Below are positions 29,060-36,790 of a stretch of DNA of 64,000 bases, one piece after another. How positions within the stretch are numbered: the stretch's first letter is position 1; each line of letters starts with the position of its first letter. Location of the stretch: contig NZ_NTMR01000012.1 in NCBI RefSeq assembly GCF_002307495.1, positions 172,030-236,029 on the forward strand, given 5' to 3'. The DNA is from Pseudomonas abyssi. Its GTDB lineage: Bacteria > Pseudomonadota > Gammaproteobacteria > Pseudomonadales > Pseudomonadaceae. The translations under genes and the position numbers were made by a program. The notes below the pieces were generated by a model. The model saw nothing but the letters and a program-made list of their open reading frames with translations. It was not told the origin of the DNA and did no database searches.

Positions 29060-30956
29060 GCTGAAGGTCGGTACCACTCTGTCGTGGGAAGAAGTCACTT
29101 ACCGGATTAGTGCTATCAAATTGGATCTGGGTGACATCCGATTAGAGGCAAAAGGCGGGCTCGAGAAAACGCTGGATCGGCACGACTTTTTTAACAAGAT
29201 TGCCTCAGGTGAAATTCAGATAGATGGATATAGACCAGTCGCTATCGAGCGGCAGTGGTCTGATCGAGAGCGCGCAGAGGCCGATATCCGTCAGCAGCTG
29301 GTGACCTATTTCAATGGCTTGCCTCGTGACAAGCCGTGGCCAGAAAAAGAGGTGTTGCTACAACGTTTTTGCGAGGCGCGTGGGCACCGATGCCCGAGCA
29401 GGAGAACGTTAAATGGCTACGTCGCTCGTTATGCGCAGCAAGGGTTTGCTGGACTAGTACCCTCGTTTAGTAGGCGTGGTGGTAGCGGGTGGAGCTCAAA
29501 GGTTGAAGCTAAAGAAGCTGCACGCGAAGCGCTGACAGAGCTTTATATGCGTGATGACAAGATCAACCTAACTCAGGCCTCGTACGCGGTTGCTGATCAA
29601 CTCAAGGAGAAAGGCATCACTGATGGTAGCCGCTGCATAGGCAGAAGTACCGTGCGCCGGGTGTTGCTCTCGATGCCAAAAGACCTGGTAAAGGGAGCCC
29701 GTTTAGACTCGCGGACATACAATTTGTGGAGCCGCCAAGCAGTCAAGAGCTATGAGGTAAAGCAACCGTTTGAGCGTATGGAGATCGATGCAAAAACGCT
29801 GGATCTCTATTACCTGGATTCGGAAGGAAACCGATGCACCGGCGCGACGCTCTACGCGATGGTTTGTGCACGTACCTCTTATCCTGTTGCGATTTATGTG
29901 ACGCCAGGCAAGCCGAGCGAATACGGATTGCTCCAACTGCTGCAGTTTTTCTTCAGGCCCAAAGGTGAAGATTTTAAACAAGAGTTCGGCATTAAGACGG
30001 AATGGGTTCCTCCCTGTGCCGTGCGCACGATTGTGCTTGATAACGCCACTGAAAACGCGTCGGATTTGGCGCTGAACGTGGTACGTCAGCTTGGCATTCA
30101 GATTGAGTATGCGCGTATAGCCAGGGGCGATGACAAACCGCATGTTGAGTCGTTTTTTGGCGCATTGGATAAGCGCCTCATCAACCTGATGCCGGGCGCG
30201 ACGCGCAGCCAGGACGCCAGAGTTGCTAACCGGCATAGTAAAGCTGAGTCAGAGGCCCGCTATACCATTGAGGACATTTATCGGTACGTCGTGCAGTACG
30301 TTGCCGACACTTATATTCATGAGCCTCGAGTGAAGCAGGGGTTTCTGTACGGTGAGCCAATGTCGATCAAAGCGGCCATGGACAGGTCGCTTGCTGCGTT
30401 CATGCCGCCTCCGCCGCCTGCCAAAGACTTGCTAGAACGGTTGGCTCTAGTACCGGGCGGCGTGCAACGGAAAGTCCAACACTACGGTATCGATTTCAAA
30501 GGCTTTCAGTTCCACAGCCATGACTTGGCGGTTCTGCTGAGAGAGCGAAGCATCAGCGAGCTGTGTATTTTGCATAACCCCGAGGATTGCCGAGAAGTCT
30601 TTGCCGTTGATCCGGACGATAAGACGTTGATCAGATTAAAAAATAAAACCGTGAACATGCCCGCCATATCGTTCGACGAGGCGGCTCGCTTGAAAGCGTC
30701 CTACAGCAGGCCCGTCGTCGATATGACCGGCCACGATTACCAAGCGGCGTACGCGAAGATGAGAGCCGCGTTTGCCGCTGATAGCCGAAAGCGTTCAATC
30801 ACAGCCAATAACCGCGCGCAGCGTCGGAAAGAAAAGGACTCGCGCCATGCTGAGCTAGCAGAGCGGGTAAAGCCAGCGAGAGTGGATGCGCTAGCTGAGG
30901 GCTTTGATGATGATGTCCCGATCAAGCCCTCCCCGCGACGGGGGAAAAAGACATGA
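29049..30956 (+). CDS. tnsB: TnsB/TniA-type DDE transposase
   Basis: Transposase of 635 aa that binds the repeated end motifs and joins the 3' ends to target DNA. ATG 29049 (MNNELKVGTTLSWEEV) is within the tnsA end and is the natural start. The retroviral-integrase core shows the DDE triad: FERMEIDAKTLD (D247), IVLDNATENA (D331) and KPHVESFFG (E367). Two helix-turn-helix regions precede it, and a Mu-type C-terminal domain follows, ending in a basic tail. It overlaps tnsC by 4 nt (ATGA). Confidence 0.95.
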   Translation: MNNELKVGTTLSWEEVTYRISAIKLDLGDIRLEAKGGLEKTLDRHDFFNKIASGEIQIDGYRPVAIERQWSDRERAEADIRQQLVTYFNGLPRDKPWPEKEVLLQRFCEARGHRCPSRRTLNGYVARYAQQGFAGLVPSFSRRGGSGWSSKVEAKEAAREALTELYMRDDKINLTQASYAVADQLKEKGITDGSRCIGRSTVRRVLLSMPKDLVKGARLDSRTYNLWSRQAVKSYEVKQPFERMEIDAKTLDLYYLDSEGNRCTGATLYAMVCARTSYPVAIYVTPGKPSEYGLLQLLQFFFRPKGEDFKQEFGIKTEWVPPCAVRTIVLDNATENASDLALNVVRQLGIQIEYARIARGDDKPHVESFFGALDKRLINLMPGATRSQDARVANRHSKAESEARYTIEDIYRYVVQYVADTYIHEPRVKQGFLYGEPMSIKAAMDRSLAAFMPPPPPAKDLLERLALVPGGVQRKVQHYGIDFKGFQFHSHDLAVLLRERSISELCILHNPEDCREVFAVDPDDKTLIRLKNKTVNMPAISFDEAARLKASYSRPVVDMTGHDYQAAYAKMRAAFAADSRKRSITANNRAQRRKEKDSRHAELAERVKPARVDALAEGFDDDVPIKPSPRRGKKT

Positions 30957-31888
30957 CGGGCATCGATAAACTAGACATCGAGCATGCTCGGTTTGTTGAA
31001 GCTCGGGACGCACTTCACGAAGCGCTGCTGCAATCGCAAGCGGGCAGCCCCTGGATCGTGTCTGTTTGTGGGCCGTCGCGGGTCGGGAAAACCCGAGTTA
31101 TTGATTCGTGTGTTGAAGTCTATGGTGAGTGTGGAGGGCTCTCGGGGAAAGAGATTCTTCGAGTGGTTAGCCCAAAATATTTGACCGGGAGAGCATTGCC
31201 AGACGCGTGTTTGGAGAGCCTTGGCCTCAGAGCGGCTTTCTATAAAAATCAACTCCAGGCGACTCAGGCACTGGTTAAAGCCCTAGCCAGGGCTGAAACG
31301 AAGTTGATCATCTTCGACGAAACGCAGCACATGATTGAGCGAAGTGGGAGTACTTCAGTCAGGGCTGCGGGGGATTTTTTGAAGACGCTTTTCGACGAGG
31401 CACGTACAAGCATTGCTTTGGTTGGCCTCCCTGAGCTGCTACGGCTATTCGATGTCAACGAGCAGCTGCGGAACCGAGCCAGGACGCCACTCCGCTACTA
31501 CCCATACAGCTATCAAGGTAAGGAGTACGTTGAGTTCCGTAGGGCCTTGGCCGGGGCGATGAGCTATTTCCTCGACATGGGCTGGGACACGTATGAGGTT
31601 GATGATCCGTGCTTTGCAAAGCGCATGTATGTGGCTTCTGCAGGCAGGTTTGGCATGGTTATCAAGATTCTTGCAGAGGTTGAACGTACCTGTTCCACAA
31701 CCAAGAAGGCAACGCAGAAGCATTTTGCAAAGGCGTTCGCAGATACAGCTGGATTCGACCGACAACCTGGCAATCCATTTTCTGCAGTGGAGCCTATATC
31801 GGTTGAGCAGTTGGCCAAGGTCTACTCCTCAGTAATGCATGAAGCCGGACTGGCCGTGGGAGGTGCGAGCTTTGCTGATTTTGCCTAA
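30953..31888 (+). CDS. tnsC: TnsC/TniB-type AAA+ transposition regulator
   Basis: AAA+ ATPase of 311 aa that links target selection (TniQ) to the transposase. Walker A is GPSRVGKTR (40-48) and Walker B is KLIIFDETQH (D121, E122). Sensor region around VGLPELLRLFDVNEQLRNR. It is shorter than Tn7 TnsC (about 555 aa) and closer in size to TniB, lacking the long C-terminal extension. Overlaps both neighbours, showing a tightly coupled operon. Confidence 0.93.
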   Translation: MTGIDKLDIEHARFVEARDALHEALLQSQAGSPWIVSVCGPSRVGKTRVIDSCVEVYGECGGLSGKEILRVVSPKYLTGRALPDACLESLGLRAAFYKNQLQATQALVKALARAETKLIIFDETQHMIERSGSTSVRAAGDFLKTLFDEARTSIALVGLPELLRLFDVNEQLRNRARTPLRYYPYSYQGKEYVEFRRALAGAMSYFLDMGWDTYEVDDPCFAKRMYVASAGRFGMVIKILAEVERTCSTTKKATQKHFAKAFADTAGFDRQPGNPFSAVEPISVEQLAKVYSSVMHEAGLAVGGASFADFA

Positions 31889-33686
31889 ACAAAACTACTC
31901 GGATGAGAGCTTGCTGGGTTATCTGGCTAGGGTCGCAGATGAGAATTATTTGGCCAGTGTCGGAGCGTTGTTAGCTCCCGTAAAACTTCGAGTAAAAGGG
32001 CACTACTCGTCCGAAGAACTCCTAGAAATGAGTCAGGGTCTGGGTCTGTCGTTGGAGCACTTACAACAGTTGGCCAAGCCTGGCTGCGTTGAGAGCACCG
32101 GGGCTGATTGGAGTCGCCTTCGCAAACAAACAGTAGCGGTATGCCCTCATTGCCTAAACGAAGAGCCCTACATACGGAAACTTTGGCATCATGAGCTCGT
32201 GACGGCGTGTCCTGTGCATTCATCGCTGCTGGTGCACTGCTGTCCTGAGTGCGAACAGCCGATATCTATCGGAAGCGCCGGCATGATGGTCTGTCGTTGT
32301 GGTTTTGACTATAGGACGGCTGAGATTAGCGATGCCGGTAAAGGGGATCTTGCTGTAGCAACCTTGCTTCAGGCGAATGACGAAAAAAGAAAACAGCTTC
32401 TTGGCCTCGATGCGGGCAAAAGCGTCTTGGCAGACTTTGACGGTTTTTTGGTTTATCTGGGGCTTCTAGACTCTGGGATTGTGCATCGACGTAACGCTTC
32501 GATTAGCTTCGCCATGGCACAACAGCTGAATGCCGCTGCCTACCCGTTTATTACCGACCTTGTGGGGCATTTTGAAAAATTTGTCGCCAGGAGAGTTGAG
32601 CAGGCAAATCAGCAGCAGACTACCCGCTTCATCAGCGCGTTGGGGTCTTGGTACAAACAGCTTGCCGTTCAGTTTGGGGGCGATGCTTACGCCCCGTTTC
32701 GACAGGTCGCCTACCGAGTCGTGGTGCTAAATGCACAAGCACCAATTAATCGGAAGTTAAAGCAGATATCCGCTGAACTGTGGGGTTTGAAGTCTGTGTA
32801 TACCGTGGCCGAAGCGGCCCGCGTGCTGAACTCATGTACAGATCGCATCGTGCCTTTTGTGAAAAGTGGGTTACTGGAAGGACGCGTCGTATCTGGAGGA
32901 GCAAACGAGTTTTGTATTGTAAGCCGCGTGCAGGTTGAGCAAGAGCGGCATGCAGCTCAAGCGTTCACAGACGGTAAGGCAATCATGTCGTTGCTAGGGA
33001 TATCACGGCGTGTTCGTGATCGGTTGATAGAGGCTGGCATTATTCGTGAACTGAGCCGCAATGACAGACCTCTCTTTGCCAAAGGCGGCTATCGGATTGA
33101 TGAGGTGAAGAGGTCGGTGGCCCTGACGCTGCAAACTAACGGGCCAGCACCCGCCGATGCTGACATGTTGAGTCTGGAGGACATCAATGAGCGGAGTTAC
33201 TCAAAAAAACAGGTGATAGAGCTGTATCAGCTGATCTTCCGTGGAGATCTGAAACCTGCTGCTTTGGTGACGGGCGAGCCTGGATTGCAGGCTTATCGTT
33301 TCAACAAAGCGCAGTTGGACGCCTTAGCAAAGGTCTCTCCCAGACAATTTGAGTTTTCCATTGCTGACCTTACTCGCTTGACGCCCTGGAAGCATGAAAC
33401 CATCAACTCCTGGATCAAGCATGGGCACCTGAAGTGTCAGAAGCACAATGGTGGGGGTAGGCAGACCGTATCCGTCTCTTTGTCTGATCTAATCGAATTT
33501 CTGTCGACGCATGTGGTGGTGGCCGACGCAGCCAGGCGGAAAGGTACGAAAAGCGTGTGGCTCTCGAAGTCACTAGCTGCGCGACAGGTATCGGCTATCT
33601 CTGTGCACCAAACAGCGGGCGGAGCCCAGAGGGGAGTGCTGTTCTGCACTGATGCATTGATTGATCAAGCGCTACGGGGTTGCTAG
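31839..33686 (+). CDS. tniQ: TniQ/TnsD-family target-selection protein
   Basis: Target selector, up to 615 aa, the long TnsD-like type normally used for site-specific insertion. TniQ zinc-finger region: CPHCLNE (C102, C105), CPVHSSLLVHCCPEC (124-138) and CRCGF (152-156). The long C-terminal region carries several helix-turn-helix-like segments (for example TPWKHETINSWIKHGHLK) that should read the target. Start uncertain: ATG 31839 overlaps tnsC by 50 nt; TTG at 31872 or 31881, just before the family opening YSDESLLGYL, would shorten it. No second TniQ or TnsE is present. Confidence 0.92.
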   Translation: MKPDWPWEVRALLILPKQNYSDESLLGYLARVADENYLASVGALLAPVKLRVKGHYSSEELLEMSQGLGLSLEHLQQLAKPGCVESTGADWSRLRKQTVAVCPHCLNEEPYIRKLWHHELVTACPVHSSLLVHCCPECEQPISIGSAGMMVCRCGFDYRTAEISDAGKGDLAVATLLQANDEKRKQLLGLDAGKSVLADFDGFLVYLGLLDSGIVHRRNASISFAMAQQLNAAAYPFITDLVGHFEKFVARRVEQANQQQTTRFISALGSWYKQLAVQFGGDAYAPFRQVAYRVVVLNAQAPINRKLKQISAELWGLKSVYTVAEAARVLNSCTDRIVPFVKSGLLEGRVVSGGANEFCIVSRVQVEQERHAAQAFTDGKAIMSLLGISRRVRDRLIEAGIIRELSRNDRPLFAKGGYRIDEVKRSVALTLQTNGPAPADADMLSLEDINERSYSKKQVIELYQLIFRGDLKPAALVTGEPGLQAYRFNKAQLDALAKVSPRQFEFSIADLTRLTPWKHETINSWIKHGHLKCQKHNGGGRQTVSVSLSDLIEFLSTHVVVADAARRKGTKSVWLSKSLAARQVSAISVHQTAGGAQRGVLFCTDALIDQALRGC

Positions 33687-34276
33687 GTTGATCGCGAGTG
33701 ATTGTGTGAACCGGTCTTATGAAAAGCAGGGCTGGCTTCCCTTTTGCCAGCGGGGGACAGGTTAATGACGTTGTTAAGGCTACCAACACCGGAACTGGCT
33801 GGTGCTTTTTCTCGGTTCTGTATCGATTGGGGCCGTCGCGTAGTTTTGCGGTGCTAGGAGTAGGTCGCCGCCGGGTCTAACTTAGTGGGCGTGTACTAAG
33901 AAAAAAAGCGTTGGTTGCTGAGGCGACATGGACACCCGGGAGCTAACGTTTATAGCGGATGTCAGAGCTATGTAACTGCTCGCCGAAAGGTAGGAGGGCA
34001 ACCCCGCCCTGCTTGAGTCCAGAGTAGGTTGCGCAAGCGGGTTTAGTGCAGTCAATGTGTCTGACGGGGGCTGCCAGGGTCGAACTATTGCAAAGCCCCT
34101 GCGTGGAGGCTACGGGGCAGACGGAAGCAGCAGTAGCTCTTCCGAGGCTGTGTTTTTGATATTTTGAAAAGCTAAGTGAAGATGAGCATCAGCTCGGGAA
34201 AGCAAAGAATGAATGGTGCTGTTCGATGATGGCTGATGAAGCTTCGGAGTGCCCATAAGCCAGGGAGAATAGGAGG
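33687..34276. other. Gene-free 590-bp stretch after tniQ
   Basis: No convincing coding region on either strand. Small hairpins are visible: GCTGGC/GCCAGC (33731-33736, 33746-33751), CACC/GGTG with five T residues after it (33787-33810, a weak terminator candidate for the tns operon), and AGGGC/GCCCT (33995-33999, 34006-34010). Near its end lies AGGAGG (34271-34276), the ribosome site of the next gene. An unrecognised structured RNA or decayed sequence is possible. Confidence 0.5.
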
Positions 34277-35359
34277 TTGATTGCTGAAGTTGAACGTTAT
34301 TTACGGGAAAACCCAGGCACAAAGGCAAAGGACATTGCAAAGCATTTTGGCGTGAACAAGAGAGAACTCAACTCGCTTCTTTACAGAAATGCCGATAGGT
34401 TTGCCCAAGATTCTGATCATCGCTGGTCAGTGGTGGTGGAGAAGCTGACAGTTTTCCTGAAAAGAGAGGGCTGGGTGGATAGTGCATCATTTGAAGATGC
34501 GCTGGCTGCCGTTGGGTCGCCCTTAGATTCGGCCTGTTCGGGCGCTGAGTTCGTTTTACCCAAAGGCTGCAAGATTATGATCGACGCGGCTGCGCGAATC
34601 TTAGCGTTATGTAACCAGCTCGTCATGGTTGGCAAAACGGCGTCGATTGATTTCAGTGCGTGCAAAGCGACGCTGACCTATTTCAATCGATTAGGTTTTT
34701 TTGACCACCTAGCCGGGGCCGTAGACGTTATTCCGGAGCGACCGTCCAGATCGGGAGCGGCGATTTATCGGGGTAACAATGACGGCGTGGTTGAGCTTGC
34801 TTCCATTGACCCTCGTGTCCCCGACGAGTCGATCCCTAAACGTCTGAAAAACAGCCTCGTCAGTTGTGCCGGCGAACGTTATTCGCAGTCCGCGTTTACA
34901 TTCATCTCCGAATTGTTTGGTAACGTGGGTGATCATTCAAAGTCAGATATACCGGGCTTTGCCGGCCTCCAATACTACCGGAAAGGCGGAAAGATCCAGA
35001 CAGTGATCTCTGATAGCGGGATTGGCATTGTTGGCAGCCTTGAGCCCGTTCTAGAACGTAGGTATCCGGAGCTTTTGCAGCAGCTTGATTTCTCGAAGTC
35101 AACAGCTGGGCCGGAACTGGTCTTGCATGTCATCAAGCAGGGGCGAGTCTCCAGCTCTGACGAAGATGGTCGAGGACTCGGATTGAAGCGAAGTGGTGAG
35201 GTGGCTGCTGCTTTCGACGCAACGGTTACGGTGAGACAAAAAAACTTTGAGCTCACGGTGGTGTACAGCGATGGTCAATTCAGTCGCAGTTCTCATCGCG
35301 TGGACATGCCGACCATTCTAGGAACGCATATCTGCTTTGACTTCCTAATTGACAGCTAG
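34277..35359 (+). CDS. HTH and GHKL-type ATPase protein
   Basis: Protein of 360 aa. Residues 1-50 form a winged-helix (KAKDIAKHFGVNKRELNSLLYRNADRF, here quoted as KDIAKHFGVNKRELNSLL) of a type seen in many defence proteins. Residues about 95-150 look STAS-like. The C-terminal part is a histidine-kinase-like ATPase: N box FISELFGNVGDHS (209-221), G1 DSGIGIVG (246-253), G2 GRGLGL (298-303). There is no phospho-acceptor histidine box. Start is TTG 34277 directly after AGGAGG, with no in-frame ATG nearby and TAA at 34256, so the exact start is uncertain. Paired with the next gene. Confidence 0.75.
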   Translation: MIAEVERYLRENPGTKAKDIAKHFGVNKRELNSLLYRNADRFAQDSDHRWSVVVEKLTVFLKREGWVDSASFEDALAAVGSPLDSACSGAEFVLPKGCKIMIDAAARILALCNQLVMVGKTASIDFSACKATLTYFNRLGFFDHLAGAVDVIPERPSRSGAAIYRGNNDGVVELASIDPRVPDESIPKRLKNSLVSCAGERYSQSAFTFISELFGNVGDHSKSDIPGFAGLQYYRKGGKIQTVISDSGIGIVGSLEPVLERRYPELLQQLDFSKSTAGPELVLHVIKQGRVSSSDEDGRGLGLKRSGEVAAAFDATVTVRQKNFELTVVYSDGQFSRSSHRVDMPTILGTHICFDFLIDS

Positions 35360-35369
35360 CAACCTCTCG

Positions 35370-35392
35370 TTAAACTGAGCAAATGAATCAGA
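35370..35392 (+). promoter_or_regulatory. Locus-specific 23-bp motif, copy 1
   Basis: TTAAACTG-N8-AATCAGA, spanning the start codon of the STAS-like gene. Copies 1 and 3 agree at both blocks and at the AAAT inside the spacer (20 of 24 bases including a leading G). Over a start codon it could act as an operator or translational site. Confidence 0.55.
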
Positions 35393-35943
35393 AATCAATC
35401 ACTCTCAAGCTAAGAGACTTCACAGAGGACGACCATCCTTTTGGCAATGTCCAAGGAAAGGCTACCTTTGGGAAGCTTCTCGACTTCGTCGACGCCCACC
35501 CGCAGTGCTCAGTGTTTGGAGTATCTCTTTCTGGGATTGAAGCGACTGATGCATCATTTCCGAGAGAAAGCGTGGTGGCTGTTGCCAAGCTTTTTCGAGG
35601 AGAGCGCGGCTTCTTCCTCAAGGATCTCAAGAATCGAGACTTGTTAGATAACTGGAGCTATGCGGCCCAAGCAAAAGATATTCCCCTGACAGTTTGGGGG
35701 GAAGACCACTACCAAGTCATCGGGCCTGAGGTCAGCTCTTCCACGCAGGAGCTTCTGGATTGCGTGTTGCCTCGACGTGCGGTTACCGCCGCCCAGGCAG
35801 CGGAAGCGCTGAACATTTCGGTTGCGAACGCCAGTACTAAGCTCAAGAAGCTCAAGGATCAGGGGTTTATCCTCAGGGCCGAAGAGACCGCCGAGTCTGG
35901 CGGAATTGAGTACGTATATCGAGCCATTGCGGATTCTGATTAA
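35383..35943 (+). CDS. STAS-like (DUF4325) domain protein with C-terminal HTH
   Basis: Protein of 186 aa. Residues 1-120 fit the STAS-like DUF4325 domain (TFGKLLDFVDAHPQCSVFGV, TDASFPRESVVAVAKLFRGE). Residues 128-180 are a winged-helix (AAQAAEALNISVANASTKLK). DUF4325 proteins commonly occur with GHKL ATPase partners like the gene 23 bp upstream, echoing anti-sigma/anti-anti-sigma partner switching. The start ATG lies inside one copy of a 23-bp motif repeated twice more in this locus, so autoregulation by its HTH is likely but inferred. Confidence 0.75.
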   Translation: MNQKSITLKLRDFTEDDHPFGNVQGKATFGKLLDFVDAHPQCSVFGVSLSGIEATDASFPRESVVAVAKLFRGERGFFLKDLKNRDLLDNWSYAAQAKDIPLTVWGEDHYQVIGPEVSSSTQELLDCVLPRRAVTAAQAAEALNISVANASTKLKKLKDQGFILRAEETAESGGIEYVYRAIADSD

Positions 35944-35962
35944 ACTGCTTTACAAATCCAGA
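35940..35962 (+). promoter_or_regulatory. Locus-specific 23-bp motif, copy 2 (weaker)
   Basis: TTAAACTG-N8-ATCCAGA, with the same 8-base spacing as the other copies and two changes in the second block. It overlaps the stop codon of the STAS-like gene and lies about 85 bp upstream of the next start. Confidence 0.4.
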
Positions 35963-36011
35963 ATTGAGGCGTAGTGTTTATCTCGACTCTAGGTGCTTTT
36001 TTGGCACCTGG

Positions 36012-36034
36012 TTAAACTGGATAAATTAATCAGA
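36012..36034 (+). promoter_or_regulatory. Locus-specific 23-bp motif, copy 3
   Basis: TTAAACTG-N8-AATCAGA, both blocks identical to copy 1, ending 13 bp before the ATG of the 57-aa gene. Just upstream, GGTGC-CTTTTTT-GGCACC-like sequence (about 35990-36010) may form a small hairpin, perhaps ending the previous transcript. Confidence 0.55.
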
Positions 36035-36046
36035 TTGGTGATCGAC

Positions 36047-36220
36047 ATGGCAACTAATCCCCCGGCAGGTGATGGGCACCGTAATGGCGCGGTGCGTCAG
36101 CGCTCCCAGACGCAGACTCCGTCTGGTCATTGGGTAAAGCGCGACACGGAAACAGGACAGTTCCTGGATGTGAAAACGTCGAACAAAACGCCCTTTAAAG
36201 GCGTTCGGAAAGAGAAATAG
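36047..36220 (+). CDS. Small hydrophilic protein, 57 aa
   Basis: Starts MATNPPAGDGHRNGAVRQRS and ends KTSNKTPFKGVRKEK; Asn/Gln/Lys-rich, no hydrophobic segment. The middle RDTETGQFLDVKTSN resembles small proteins that accompany YegP-type genes. The ATG at 36047 is preferred to an upstream TTG-type start at 35993. It lies 11 bp before the YegP gene and the two should be co-transcribed. Function unknown. Confidence 0.6.
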   Translation: MATNPPAGDGHRNGAVRQRSQTQTPSGHWVKRDTETGQFLDVKTSNKTPFKGVRKEK

Positions 36221-36231
36221 GAGAGAAGCTT

Positions 36232-36564
36232 ATGAGTGCGAAATACGAGGTTTTTCTAGGCACGGATCGTCAGTACTACTTCCGTTTGAAAGCACCTAAT
36301 GGTGAGAAGATTCTTGCGAGTGAAGGTTATACCACTAAGGCGAATTGCCTGAATGGCATCCAGTCGGTGAAGGTCAACTCCCCATATGATGCTAACTACA
36401 AGAGACTGACAGCCGTTAACGGTCAATACTATTTCACTTTGCATGCAGGTAACGGTCAGGTGATAGGCAAGAGTGAAATGTATGTCTCCAGCCAGGGGCG
36501 TGACGGTGGTATCACGGCGGTTAAGACATATGGGCCTACTGCAGCAACAGTAGACCTAACCTAA
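36232..36564 (+). CDS. YegP-family (DUF1508) two-repeat protein
   Basis: 110 aa made of two tandem DUF1508 repeats of about 50 residues: YEVFLGTDRQYYFRLKAPNG with SEGYTTKANCLNGIQSVKVN, then YKRLTAVNGQYYFTLHAGNG with SEMYVSSQGRDGGITAVKTY. The family is widespread but its biochemical role is not established. Strong AGGAGAG ribosome site. A strong terminator follows at 36583, marking the end of this module. Confidence 0.9.
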   Translation: MSAKYEVFLGTDRQYYFRLKAPNGEKILASEGYTTKANCLNGIQSVKVNSPYDANYKRLTAVNGQYYFTLHAGNGQVIGKSEMYVSSQGRDGGITAVKTYGPTAATVDLT

Positions 36565-36582
36565 ATTAACCTGCATTTATAC

Positions 36583-36604
36583 ACCCGCTTCGGCGGGTTT
36601 TTTT
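36583..36604 (+). terminator. Terminator after the YegP gene
   Basis: ACCCGC-TTCG-GCGGGT stem (36583-36598) followed by six or more T residues; the UUCG-type tetraloop adds stability. It closes the HTH-GHKL/STAS/YegP module. Confidence 0.93.
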
Positions 36605-36676
36605 GTTTCTTTTTCAGCTTTCAGGTGAAAGCGACAGCACTGCGCTCAGCAAGAGCAATATCACATCGGAGAGGCG

Positions 36677-36781
36677 ATGCGTCTTGGCTGTTTCTACTAC
36701 CGCTTGGAGCTTGCTCAAGTAGATGCGGTTGAGGCGGTGGGGAAAATTGATCTTGAGGGCGCGAAGCGCTTTAAAAGCTGA
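36677..36781 (+). CDS. Possible small protein or gene fragment, 34 aa
   Basis: Reads MRLGCFYYRLELAQVDAVEA and ends DLEGAKRFKS, with GGAG five bases upstream. The frame continues open upstream (QYHIGEA before the ATG), so it may instead be the C-terminal remnant of a lost gene. No homologue recognised. It lies between the YegP terminator and the 3' end of a convergent gene. Confidence 0.3.
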   Translation: MRLGCFYYRLELAQVDAVEAVGKIDLEGAKRFKS

Positions 36782-36790
36782 ATGGCACCG

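Noticed and set aside
28337..33686. CRISPR-associated transposon (CAST)
   Set aside because: tnsABC-tniQ could suggest one, but there is no cas gene or repeat array anywhere in the window, and the single TniQ is the long TnsD type.
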